This document shows positions 1 to 12,300 of a DNA stretch of 64,000 nucleotides, piece by piece. Each line of letters opens with the position of its first letter. Position 1 is the first letter of the stretch. Source of the stretch: Siphonodentalium dalli (lineage: Eukaryota; Mollusca; Scaphopoda; Gadilida; Siphonodentaliidae); assembly GCA_032622095.1 (NCBI GenBank), contig CP136066.1, forward strand, positions 206,422,978 to 206,486,977, in the 5' to 3' direction. Below the pieces are notes generated by a model. It was not told the origin of the DNA. It ran no database searches and was given only the letters and a program-made list of their open reading frames with translations. The translations under genes were made by a program, and so were the position numbers.

Positions 1-384
1 ACTTCAACTGGGGAACTGTAATATTATTATTATTATTATTATATTTAGATTTAAAAACGCATTAGACAGTAAATTAGTTTCAATGCGCTTTACAATAGAA
101 ATACAGTTTAAAACAAAGAGATAACACAATATGGATACTAAAAGATATGTGAGTTTAAAAGAGGCCAAGGAGAATTAAAATACTACCTAAATACAGATAC
201 GTACACAGCTAAAAAAAAAAAGTAACGAATCTGGAATATATGAAAAAATTAGTGAATCGAAAATAAGTGCGAATAATGTCAATTTGGCAACTGAAAACAT
301 TGACGAAACAGATATGTTTTCAGCAACTTTTTAATACTTTGAACAGAGTGACAGTGCCTAGGTCTCCCATAGTAGTTGAGGCAT

Positions 385-490
385 AAGCAGAATGAGGTCC
401 CCAGAGGATGAATTTGGTGATGCTAGCTGCCGTGCGGGATAGCGTCACTAAATTCACTCCCTGGGGACCTCATTTTGCAAATGTCAAGAC
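385..490. mobile_element. R3 hairpin element
   Basis: R3 cores are palindromes with arms GAATGAGGTCCCCAGAGG and GTGAATTTAGTGATGCTAGC. Full elements continue outward into TGCAAATGACAGACACC and end AAGGCTTG. This is a single core; the tips are eroded. Confidence 0.75.
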
Positions 491-640
491 ACACAATATC
501 CAAACTTGTAGAATGAGAAGGTTTATTGACAGCAGTACAGTGCTATATAGGTTCAAATCGGTAGCATTACATAATAGAGATATGATCAACATTGTGTGTA
601 TAATAAGTAAGGGTATATATATAGAATATCCATATATTAT

Positions 641-756
641 GACAAGATGCAAGGTTTATTTTCGCGAGTATGATTCAGCAAATGGGGGACCGAGCTTTAC
701 CGAGGTCCCTCAATTGCTGAATCATATGAGCGAACATAAGCCTTGTATCTCATCAA
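641..756. repeat. Imperfect 116-bp hairpin
   Basis: CAAGATGCAAGGTTTATTTT pairs with AACATAAGCCTTGTATCTCA; centre GGACCGAGCTTTACCGAGGT. The long ORF across it and the R3 core before it are not real. Confidence 0.65.
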
Positions 757-1209
757 ACTATATGGATATTATTTTTATCCATCGCCCAAGTTTAAAGGTT
801 GTTAGAGCTATAACAGTTGTTATTAACAGTTGGAAATTAATTGGGAAGTTCTTTAGGAAACATTTAAATCGATTTTAATATGGATTTATCTATATAGTAG
901 ATGACAAAAGTTATGGATAAATAACGATTTTGTATCTAGATATATGGAGATATAAATTTCAACATTTCCCAACAAATGTATTTGGGGTCAGGTATTTCTG
1001 TATGGGATCATCCCATTGGGATGGCGTAACTATATAGACATACAAGAGCTGTCTTCCCGCCGATCTTTTGTAAAAGTAATTCATAATGTATCCTGACTTG
1101 TTCGTGGGGGGGGGGTCCTTATTCATGGGGGGGGGTCCTTTACTTGATCCAAATCCAAATCCCCTGTGGCGAGACTCCTTTATCTGTGTCGAAGAGAACC
1201 ATTTTCATC
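757..1209. other. Unassigned stretch
   Basis: AT-rich, with a doubled GGGGGGGGGTCCTTxxTTCATG-type piece at 1107-1142. No exon or element recognised. Confidence 0.4.
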
Positions 1210-1648
1210 CAAGCCTGCAAATATTATGTCTGTCATTTGCAGAATGAGGTCCCCAGAGGGTGAATTTAGTGATGCTATCCCGCATAGCGGGCTAGCATCA
1301 CTAAATTCACCCTCTGGGGACCTCATTCTGCTTAGGCCGTCAACTGCTATGGTAGACCTAGGATCAGAATGAAGTTCCCCAGTTGAAGTTGGTGATGTTG
1401 GGCGCCTCGATTATGCATTTTATCTGCTGCAAATTAGGGGATATGGAAACTTCCCAGAAGGGAAAATGTAACTAAAAACAATGTTAATTTGATACCATAG
1501 ATACTTCCCAGAAGATGAGGCCTAAGCAGAATGAGGTCTCCAGAGGGTGAATTTAGTGATGCTAGCCCGCTATGCAGGATAGCGTCACTAAATTCATCCT
1601 CTGGGGACCTCATTCTGCAAATGACAGGCACGCTATTTGCAGGCTTGT
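1210..1648. mobile_element. R3 long form: two cores and inverted tips
   Basis: AAGCCTGCAAATATTATGTC at the left and the inverse GCTATTTGCAGGCTT at the right enclose two R3 cores (1240-1332 and 1528-1620). The interior (GCAAATTAGGGGATATGGAA) is shared with 16192-16524. Confidence 0.75.
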
Positions 1649-1867
1649 TTTCATCAAGTAGAGTGTGAAATAATACAAACTCAAGCAGTGAAAATAAACT
1701 TATTATGCTCCAACCCCTGAAGATGGTTAGGGGGATATAGTCGACAGCTCCATCCGTCTGTCTGTCAGTCCATTGATTTGTCCATACAAACTACCGGTAA
1801 CATATAACCTTGTAACTTAGGTGTTAATTATCCAATTTATTACCTATCTTGGGCGTGGTGATATGAA

Positions 1868-1987
1868 AGCTTGGGGAGGATACACACATACTACGGGTTT
1901 GGGGGAGGATACACACATACTACGGGTTTGGGGGAGGATACACACATACTACGGGTTTGGGGGAGGATACACACATACTACGGGTTT
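1868..1987. repeat. 30-bp minisatellite, four units
   Basis: Units GGAGGATACACACATACTAC followed by GGGTTTGGG. The unit length is a multiple of three, so an ORF reads through; it is not a gene. Confidence 0.85.
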
Positions 1988-2180
1988 CTTCCATACATTT
2001 TTATCCGAGTTATTGCAATTGTTTGACTTGGAAATTTGTGAATTTTGTGTCTCTACAAACATTTGTACTTGTTATTCGGGCATGGATCATTGGATTTTGG
2101 TATGTTGATAGCCCATTTTAGATGCAAGGGTTCCCCACTTGCTATTGGGTTTGTCCATTCGTTGTTATGAACTGTGTCTG

Positions 2181-2425
2181 TTAACCCTTTCAGTGCCAGC
2201 GGCCGATCTCATCGGCCCTAATTTACGGTCTGTAAAATCGGCCCTAGATTATAAAAAAATTATTAAAATTGTAAAAAATCATAACAAATGATGAAAAATT
2301 GTTAGGCCAATGCATTCTCTTATATATGCGAGGCGACCTGTGGTCGACTCGCATATATAAGAGAATGCATTGGCACAGGGTATATGGGTTGATACAAAAA
2401 TCGGACCTGGCACTCAAAGGGTTAA
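2181..2425. mobile_element. R1-related MITE with one hairpin
   Basis: TTAACCCTTTCAGTGCCAG at the left and CTGGCACTCAAAGGGTTAA at the right flank a single R1-type hairpin. It adds a small palindrome, GGCCGATCTCATCGGCC, near the left end. A sister copy lies at 9306-9557. Confidence 0.8.
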
Positions 2426-2689
2426 GGGGAGTCCAGCATACTGTGAAATTAAACACATTTTATATCAATCTAGAGAAATTCGCTGCATTAATATTAATTG
2501 TCAGCAACATCCTGTGCAGAAAGGCTCGTAGCTTTTAACGTTTCTCCTATACCGTACTAGTAGGTTATTAACTGTCATATTTCCTACATTATTGATCTTT
2601 GTAACATTTTGTGTTGAAAGGAGCATAGTATATTTTGTTTCCCCGATATTATAGGTTATTAACTGTCATTATTCTGACGTGATAAATTA

Positions 2690-3172
2690 TTAAAGGCCCA
2701 CTTAGTTTTCGAACCCCAGATCACATTATATAAAATATATGCCATATTATATACCATTTGAAAGAGGAAGCTCCAAAAGTTTGTATTTTCAACTTATTCG
2801 ATGTAATAAATTGTGAACATGTTTTTGTTGAGATATCGAGGTCTTTTATATGCTGAAGTTTCTGCACAAAGTCGATTATTTTCAATAGAAGTGGAATAAC
2901 TCTATATATTTAGATATAGAGTTATTCTCCTTCCATTGAAAATAAGCTTGTTTGAATTCTGTTCTATTCTGGGAGCCATAATGGGGGGGGGGAAATGATT
3001 TTATGATTTCAGCTATTTTCTATTACTCTATGGGCACCTTCTGAGACACTGACGTTCCAAATGGTGATGAATTATAGTATTTTAATCATATTTTATAGAT
3101 TGTTATTAAATCCGTATATCAAGGCACTATAAAAAAAATAATCTGTGACTCGAAAATTAAGTGGGCCTTTAA
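2690..3172. mobile_element. R5 MITE, copy 1
   Basis: R5 starts TTAAAGGCCCACTTAGTTTT (usually ...TTAATTTTC) and ends AAATTAAGTGGGCCTTTAA, about 480 bp apart. A central hairpin (ATTTTCAATAGAAGTGGAAT against ATTCTCCTTCCATTGAAAAT) lies midway. Inserted 58 bp before exon i of the SLC6-like gene. Confidence 0.8.
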
Positions 3173-3229
3173 ATAAAATTTTCCTACATTTATAGATTAC
3201 TAACAAACATTTTTCATACATTTATATAG

Positions 3230-3342
3230 GTCTTGGTAACATCCTGTGCAGAATGGCTCATGCCTTCGCTGAGCTCGAGGTTCCACATATTTATGCATTC
3301 ATGTTCTTCCTTTGTGTCTACTTATTTGGTTTTACTTTCTTG
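3230..3342 (+). CDS. SLC6-like exon i (end of TM7, loop 4, TM8)
   Basis: The exon ends at a strong donor, TTG|GTGAGT, in phase 0. I place the start after TATATAG at 3229 because this frame then reads LGN, the motif that closes TM7 in many SLC6 proteins. An alternative acceptor, TGTGCAG at 3251, would start at the Met codon and drop seven residues. Residues 20-37 (IYAFMFFLCVYLFGFTFL) form a hydrophobic TM8-like helix. Loop 4 between LGN and TM8 is about 16 residues, against roughly 35-45 in typical members. The first codon is split with an exon outside the window. I found no further SLC6 exon in 1-3229. Confidence 0.6.
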
Positions 3343-6300
3343 GTGAGTATATATACACTGAAAGAAATTACTTCTGATAAATCAGTGTTAATCCTAGTAC
3401 CGGTAAACCTTGCTTTCGACACTCAGACCCTTTGTGTGGTCTTTGACATATTGTTGTTGTTGTTCTGTTGGACATCCCTCCTTTATTTATGAGGAGCACC
3501 CCACGTGTGGGTTAAAATAAATATAAAACCTAATCTTGGTTGCGAGACAGTAATATGTAAGGTTAAAATGTAATGGTTAAGATAGTGTTATGTACACTTT
3601 TTTTAATTTTTTTTATTTGGTATGATTTTTATGTACATAACCTATTGCTTACTGTATATGATGTCACCCTACATGGTGTGACCATAAGCTTTCTAACCAT
3701 ATTTTGTTTGAAGGCTCATTGTGAGTTTTGTCCATATTCAACATTTGTTGTCTCTTGGGGTTACCAGTATAGATGATGAAACACAATTAAGTTATTATGC
3801 AGAGAAGAATCAAGTATCTTGTCCCTACATTGTATAATGAAAACCAAAGTAGAGTTCATCCACAAGCCTTGAAATAGGGTGTCTGTCATTTGCAGAATGA
3901 GGTCCCCAGAGGGTGAATTTAGTGATGCTACCCCACATAGCGGGCTAGCATCACCAAATTCACCCTCTGGGAACATCATTCTGCTGAGGTGTAAGCAGAA
4001 TGAGGTCCCCAGAAGGTGAATTTGGTGATGCTAGCCCACTATGCGGGGTAGCATCACTAAATTCACCCTCTGGGGACCTCATTCTGCAAATGACAGACAC
4101 CCTATTTCAAGGCTTGTTCATCCAAATGTTCAATTATTCTTTTAAAGGTACTCAATCCGATCAGACCCTCATAAATTACTATTTCTTTGGCTTCGGGGGT
4201 AAAAAATATTTGATTCGAGTCGATGAACCTACCCATCAACGCTCAGAGTGATCCGTTATAAATTTTTGAAGTTTTGTTATTTCTATTGTTTGTGGCCCAG
4301 AAACACGCCGTCAAAAGGATGGTCTCAGTCAAAATTGCGTTATTATTACCATTTGATTTTAGAGTTATCGATCTTCGTCCGTTTGAATAAGTGTTTCTGG
4401 GGCAATTATTAGTACACATCTCGAGAAATAACAAACTTCAAAAATCAATATCTGATCACTCTGAGCTTTGATGGGTGGGTGCCTTGACTCGAATCAAATA
4501 TTTTTTACCCCTGAAGAAGTGATAGTAATTTAGGGGTGCTTAATCGGATTGAGTACCTTTAACCATGATTTGAATACGTGTTGTACCTTTTAATAATGCT
4601 GGGTAGTCTATAGTCCATGTTTCCTTCTATGTGAATCAGCTAGTGAAATCGATGGGGATAATGCTGGGTAGTCTATAGTTCATGTTTCCTTCTATGTGAA
4701 TCAGCTAGTGAAATCGGTGAGGATAATGCTGTTTTACATCAAACACCTGTGTACAGTACTGCCCTAAGTAATCGACTCCTTAACCACAGCAGAATTATGG
4801 GTAACTTTTCAGGATTTAGTCGGTAATATGGCTTGTTGCCATTCATCGGAAAGCTCTCGGGGAGAGCTTTCCGATGAATGGCAACAAGCCATATTTCCGA
4901 CTAAATCCTGAAAAGTTACCCATAATTCTGCTGTGGTTAAGGAGTCAATTAATTAGGGCATTACTGTATATGTCTTTCTATATCGTTCTATAGCGTTGTT
5001 GACCCGCTCACCTAAAATTCTCAAAACTGTAAATAATATCAACCGGTTTATTCCATAGAAAATGTTATATTTGTTCTGAGCCACACAAGAGTTGCCAACT
5101 GAAAGTAGTAATTTAATGTGAAAAATAAAATTTGTCACAATGTTTACATAAATACGAACTCATTTGACCTCAGGAAGTGACAGTGTAAATTAGATGTAAA
5201 CAAACCGAGGTTGCTCGTAATTACGTGGCATATTCTATGCTCAATTTAACTTGAGATTATAATACATCATTATGGCTTTAAGTGAATGTTCAGACGACCA
5301 CGATTCAAGCATAAGTGGAGGAATCGGGCCCAACAAAATCGTGGATAGTTTGTTCGATTGCGATGTCGTCGTAGATGATGATATCGTCGGTTGTTCGTAA
5401 GCATGTGATTGACTACCCTACGATCATTACCAGCTACGATTTTTACGTACACACGACTGCGATTACGTCGCAAGTGGAGGTAACAAAGGATACGCCACAA
5501 TTTCGCATCTAAAATCAAACAGTGCTTGATATTATTTTTTTACTTGCGACTTTGTCGTGAGCATGAGCAGTCCAACTACCGGTAACGTCCTACGACGGAA
5601 ATCTTTCCACTTACGATTGAATCATGGTCATCTGAATGTTCACTTAGATGTCACTCATTCCGATGTATAAAGCATCATGTACTCGTGACTTTTAAGTCAT
5701 TTGGTGTTCAAATCTTGTGCCTAGTTGTGACCCTTGAGGAAGGTCACTTGTAATGTGACTGTTTCGCACCACTCATTCACTGCAGAGAATAAGTCATACA
5801 GTAATGTCCTAAATAATCGACTCCTTAACCACAGCAGAATTATGGGTAACTTTTCAGGATTTAGTCGGAAATATGGCTTGTTGCCATTCATCCATTTCCA
5901 ATGAATGGCAACAAGCCATATTTCCGACTAAATCCTGAAAAGTTACCCATAATTCTGCTGTGGTTAACCCTTTACCCAACAGAAGGGCCATGTGCCAATG
6001 CATTCTCTTATATATGCGAGTCGACCATAGGTCGCCTCGCATATATAAGAGAATGCATTGGCTTAACACATTAAAAATTATAAAATTGTTAAAGAATGTA
6101 AGAAAAAACGGTAAAAAGTGTTAAAAAAAGTTTTTTTTAGGCCAATGCATTCTCTTATATATGCGAGGCGACCTATGGTCGACTCGCATATATAAGAGAA
6201 TGCATTGGCACAGGGCATAACTGTAACTATCACAATGTGGTCAAGGAGCCGGTTCCAATGATATCCATATTTGTATGGTTTTATTGAGACAGACCGAACA

Positions 6301-9300
6301 TATTTTAGGCTGTTGAAGCTTTATTTGGCCGGTTTGTTGGGTAAAGGGTTAAGGAGTCGATAATTTAGGGCATTACTGAATACAAATGACTAGGATAACA
6401 GTGTAATGTTTAAAAGCATCTTAGAGCAAGTAATTAGTTAAGCGCTACTGGTATATAAAACCGTCATTATTATAATCTTGCAGTGCATCTGTATATTGGC
6501 TGTTAAAGGTACTCAATCCGATAAAACTCCTCTCAATTACTATTTCAATGGCTTCGGGGGTCAAAAATATTTGATTCGAGTCGAAGAAGCCACCCATCAA
6601 AGCTCAGATTTTTTTAGATATCGATTTTAGAAATCTATTATTTTTCATTATCGGGAATACTTTCTGTCCCAGAACACAGTCAAAATTGCGTTATTATTAC
6701 CACTTGATTTTAGAGTTATCCATCCTTGTCTGTTTGAATAGTGTTTTGGTGTACACATCTCGAGCAGATTACGCAATTGAAGGCAATTATTAGAGTACTC
6801 ATCTCGAAAAAATAACAAATTTCAAAAATCAATATCTAATAACTCTGAGCTTTGTTTGATGGGTTCCTCGACTCGAATCAAATATTTTTTACCCCAAAAG
6901 CCAAAGAAATAGTAATATAGGACCCTCTGATCGGATTATTGTTGTTGGAATCTGTTGAGATGGGGACCCTCTGATCGGATTGAGTACCTTTAAGCGCTAT
7001 ATAAAACCGTCATTATTATAATCTTGCAGTGCATTTGTATATTGGCTGTTAAACGTTATATAAAACCGTCATTATTATAATGTTGCAGTGCATTTGTATG
7101 TTGGCTGTTATCGACAACATAATGGACAGTTTGAATCCTTGGATTAAAGAAAAATCTTGCAGCAAAACAGCCGTCAATGTACTAGTGGCCCTCGTAGTTG
7201 TGTCCGTAGCTTGCCTTCTCAGCATTCCACAAACAACGCGGGTGAGTAAACTTAATCAAATTTAACCTTTTCTATACTGAATGGATTCTCCTAATCAGCT
7301 AAAAAAAAAGTATACATTTATGCAGTCTATTATTCATCTGAAGGGGTGTATAGGTAATAAATGCTGATGACAAACATACAAAAAGATAATGAAAGAGGAG
7401 AATGATTTTAGATTATATTATTTATGTCACATGTGTACAAATTGAACGAGCAATGTTATATGATTATGGATGGAACCTTGGTCGACATTAAAATATAGCT
7501 GTAAGTGAGTGATAAAAAGAGCTCACTATTTAGATGAATAATCAAAAAGGGATTTAACCAATAAAGTTTTAAAAGATGGTTAGTCGGAGATATTTCATAT
7601 TAATAAATTTTATTATTAATACTGTTCAGCCTCTATACTGAAATATATCATTACCAGGGATAACACGGAAAGAAGGACAAAAAAATCTGTCTTATTTCCA
7701 TATTGGTCCCTAATACTAATGTCTTGTCTTAAAACTCATATTCATTGGTGGAAAATTTTCAGTTAATGTGTCATTTGTTGAACTTATGATCTGAACATTT
7801 CCTTAACCCTTTCAGTGCCAAGTACGATTTTTGTATCAACCCATATTTCCTTGATCATTTTTCAAATTTATTGATTATAATAATGTGATACATTGATGGA
7901 AAGAGCTCTAAGAGCTCTTTTCATCAATGTATCACATTATTATAATCAATAAATTTGAAAAATGATCAAGAAAATATGGGTTGATACAAAAATCGGACTT
8001 GGCACTGAAAGAGTTAATTATTCATTAATGAGTATTTAGTACAGAAAGGGTTAACCTGTCCTTCAGGCCTCAGAATATGGTGTTGGACATTTGCAGAATG
8101 AGGTCCCAGAGGGTGAATTAATTATGCTTCCCTGCCCAATTGTCTAGCATCACTAAATTCACCCTCTGGGGACTTCATTCTAAAAATGTCCAGCATCATA
8201 TTTTGAGGCCTGCTACCATTATAAAAATGTTGAAGAGATTAGATCTAACTTTTCATCCCCTCATGGCTCAGTCAGTTATGTACCTAGTCACCACAATAAA
8301 TTTGGTTGAAATCGGTGAAGGGGTCTGGGAGAAAAATCACGAACAGACAGACAGATCGTACTCTTGTATATAGATAATTACCACTGATATTTTTATGGTG
8401 TCAGATAGGACTGTCTATCTCATTTCTCAAAAATTCATCACTAATTCAAGATTGACTATTCAAAATTATTGTTATTTTTTCAGGCAGGGATGTATTTCCT
8501 GTTGTTGGTTGACAGGTCGGTCATCCGACTCAGGTTCATAGAGATCTTGCTTCTTGCCATCGGATTGATTGTAGTTTATGGTACGTACGACATGCTGTAA
8601 ACAAACAAAATTGCGTCATTCCAATGATCTGATCTATATATATATGCTGAATTACTCAATGGCATAGCTTCAGGTTATTTCCAAGAATTGTTGCATTGCT
8701 CTGTATAAGGTGCATTAGAATTGGAATAATAACTGATCCTATATCATTGCAACAAACAAGCCATGTGGGCAATTTGGATGGAACAGAAAGTTAAATCTAG
8801 ACAGACTGACTGGGGTGAAATATATATATAAAATTACCAAAAAAAATACGAAATTACAAGACTTCCAATTCCAAATTAATCGCAATATCATATTTACAAA
8901 TATTTTTCTAGAAAAATGCAAGATTACAACATATAACTTAAGAAATAAAGAGCACAGAACATATACTAGCTAACTGTCCCAAAATAAAACCACTATGGGA
9001 ACTTTTTTTCAAATGTACTAAATCTGTACTGTGATCTGGAGTACCCACTAAAACAGAAGATATCATATTTGGAATTAAAACTATGACAAACCCTTTGCCA
9101 ATAAACAATATCATATTATTGATAAAGTGTTACATATATGTAGCCAGATGTATGAAAAAAGTCTAAAGTATTGAATCTGCATGTCAATTCTTAAAACAAG
9201 TGTACCAAACAGAAACACTAGCAACCAAATAGAATTTGGCATTGAATAGAAACCTTGGGTAAAATGGGACAGTGTCACAGTAATGTCCTTACAGTAAATT

Positions 9301-12300
9301 TCTAATTAACCCTTTGAGTGCCAGGGGCCGATCTCATCGGCCCTAAACCTACAAAATAAGTCTGTTAAAGAATATAAGAATAAATTATTAAAATTGTAAA
9401 AAATTGTAAAAACAAAACTAAACAAACAAAATTGTTAAGCCAATGCATTCTCTTATATATGCGAGGCGACCTATGGTCGACTCGCATATATAAGAGAATG
9501 CATTGGCACAGGGTATATGGGTTGATACAAAAATCGACCTGGCACTCAAAGGGTTAAATAAACATAAAAAAAAAAAGAGAATGAGAAAAAGGATTGCCAA
9601 AATGGATTACCAAAAAGGATTTCTCGAGAATAGAATTCACAATTTCTTTTACAAAAAGTCAGAACTCCATAATGACCATATCCTTCTCACCTAAAACAGA
9701 ATTATACAGTCGAAAATAACAAAAATATAACAGAATTATACAGTCGAAAATAACAAAAATATAACAGAATTATACAGTCGAAAATAACAAAAATATATGA
9801 ATCATGCGACTGAGGATTCACCTAAAACAGAATTATACAGTCGAAAATAACAAAAATATATGAATCATGCGACTGAGGATTCACATTTTACTGTCTTCCA
9901 AATGATCTAATACTATCAACCCAAATGATCTAATACTATCAACCCAAATGATCTAATACTATCAACCCAAATGATCTAATACTATCAACCCAAATGATCT
10001 AATACTATCAACCTAAATGATCTAATACTATCAACCTAAATGATCTAATACTATCAACCTAAATGATCTAATACTATCAACCCAAATGATATAATACTAT
10101 CAACCTAAATGATCTAATACTATCAACCTGGCATTGATAAGTAGTGATAATAGGAAACATACATATGATCCATATATCATTGAATTTCATTTTCAAGACT
10201 TCTTCAGATTTACACTAGCTGATGTCGCGATTGATTCATAGTACTTTGATATCAATTTAACACAAACCTATAGATTAATTGCAATTGTGAGGAGAAAAGT
10301 TGTAAACTGATTATCTAAATTGACAAATTTTGTTTGGTCATAATTTGTCTAATATAACAATTGAAGTGTCTATAATGTAACACAGAAAGTATTTGAAATA
10401 GCCTTTGCCAAAGTATAAGAATCAATTTTACAAAAATTTCTATCTAATATCTAAGAGAATTTGCCAAAAGTAAATTTTGGGCCAGTGTGGACCCTTGATA
10501 TATGATCGAAAATCGTTGTTAATCAGCTTCAAAATCAACAATGAATTAGCTCTAATTTATTCTTTAGCGACTATTTAGTCATCTTACAGGGTTACAATCA
10601 TTTTGTAGTTTATTGTCAAGGTGAACTTGAATACAATTAAGCACCATGATATCGCTGAAAGTTGCCTATTTGATGAGGAAAGTAAACTCCTTGTTTAGTA
10701 GTACATAATCAAGTTTTTAAACTTGTTGTGTATTTTTACAGTGAAACAGAATTTTCACCTGATTGAGAGAATAGTGTTTGGGATTTGGTGTGGACTTTCA
10801 GCCGTCAACTGCATAGTAAGTATTATCTCAGTATTAGGCCTTTATCACACGTTCACACTGTCATGCGTTTAGCTATCTGGATATCTGTTTTGTGTTGTCC
10901 AAATTAATATTGGTGGAAACTGGCCATTCGGTCACATCACTGCCCAGATCTTGTGTGCGTATTGTTTATTCCTCTGTCTATACCTATACAGGCTAATACA
11001 ATGTTCATGCATTATCCAATAAATAATGTTATTCCTTATTATACCCCCCCCCCCCCCCATAACTAAGTTATTGTGGGGTATATCATATAGGAATCAGCTT
11101 TTCTGTATCGCTGTCCATCTGTCCATCCATCTGTGTCGTACCGTCTGTGGACACAAATAGTGCTCAAATTTCAAGGAAATTTATTATGGATGTTCACCAC
11201 TATGAGGACATTCAATTGCGTGTTTTGTTTAGGTATTTCGTTCTATAGTTATTCATCTTTGTTTATCTGTCCTTCTGTCTGAGTGTATTAGCCATAGGTT
11301 ATAGGTATACCCACACTAGGTGGTATGCCACAAGGGGGTATGCACCGGGCGACAGTCCATCTCTTGTTGAGAATGACATGTTTTAATTTGTTTTGCAGTG
11401 TACATGGTTGTGTATGATATATTTTTTATTTTATTTTTTTTGTGGGTACATGGTTGTGTATGATATTTTTTATTTTTGTTTGGAGGGTACATGGTTGTGT
11501 ATGATATCTTTTTATTATGTTTACCCATACCATAGTATGGTAAACATAGTGTCGTTGTCCGGATTGACGACTCGTCGTTAGTCCGTCTGTCTGTCTGTCT
11601 GTAGACACTTTACGCATGGTGCGATAACTCAAACATTTTATATCTGATCGGAACCAAATTTTGTATATGAATTTGTCAGCACCAAATACAGATCGAGTTC
11701 GAATATGGGTTCGATCCAAGTTTTTTTCACGGAGTTATGGCCCTTTTTCGACTTAGAATTCATGCATGCTACCATAACTAAAAAAAAATTTATCTGATCA
11801 GAATCAAATTTGGTATGCAAGTTTCTCGGACCAAAATACAGATCGAGTTCGAATATGGGTTTGATCCGATATTTTTCAATGGAGTTATGGCCCTTTGACA
11901 CAGAATTTCTGCATATTTTGATAAATCAACCATTTTTCAACTGATAAGAACCAAATTTGGTATGCGAGTTTCTCAACTCAAAATACAAATCGAGATTGAA
12001 TATGGGTTAGATCCAACATTTTATACCAGAGTTATGGCCCTTGTTCAACTAAGAATTGAACAGATAACCATAGCAGTCAACAAATAATTGATTACCAGCA
12101 CCAGCAGTAAAACATTAGCTCTGTAAGAGACAAGCAGTATCTGAGTTATTGATAATTAGAGTTATTTTTAGACATTAGTGTGAGGAGAAATAGCTATCTG
12201 TTGTTTATTGAATTTCCATAGTGTGTGGACAGTGACTTCTCAGGATTTATCAACTCCAACATAGCTCTCTGGTCTTGCATGGATTTTGGGATTAATATTA

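Noticed and set aside
408-878. 156-codon frame on the + strand
   Set aside because: It runs through an R3 hairpin core and a second palindrome, with no splice sites or recognisable motif.
1821-2108. 95-codon frame with a repeated GGYTHTTGLGED-type peptide
   Set aside because: 30-bp minisatellite in register; no splice sites or homology features.
3253-3492. Reading frame continuing past 3342 to a stop at 3492
   Set aside because: The GTGAGT donor at 3343 and SLC6 alignment stop at 3342; the rest is intron read-through.
9898-10132. Regularly repeated 24-mers that might suggest a CRISPR array
   Set aside because: The units are contiguous with no spacers, in a eukaryotic intron; an ordinary minisatellite.
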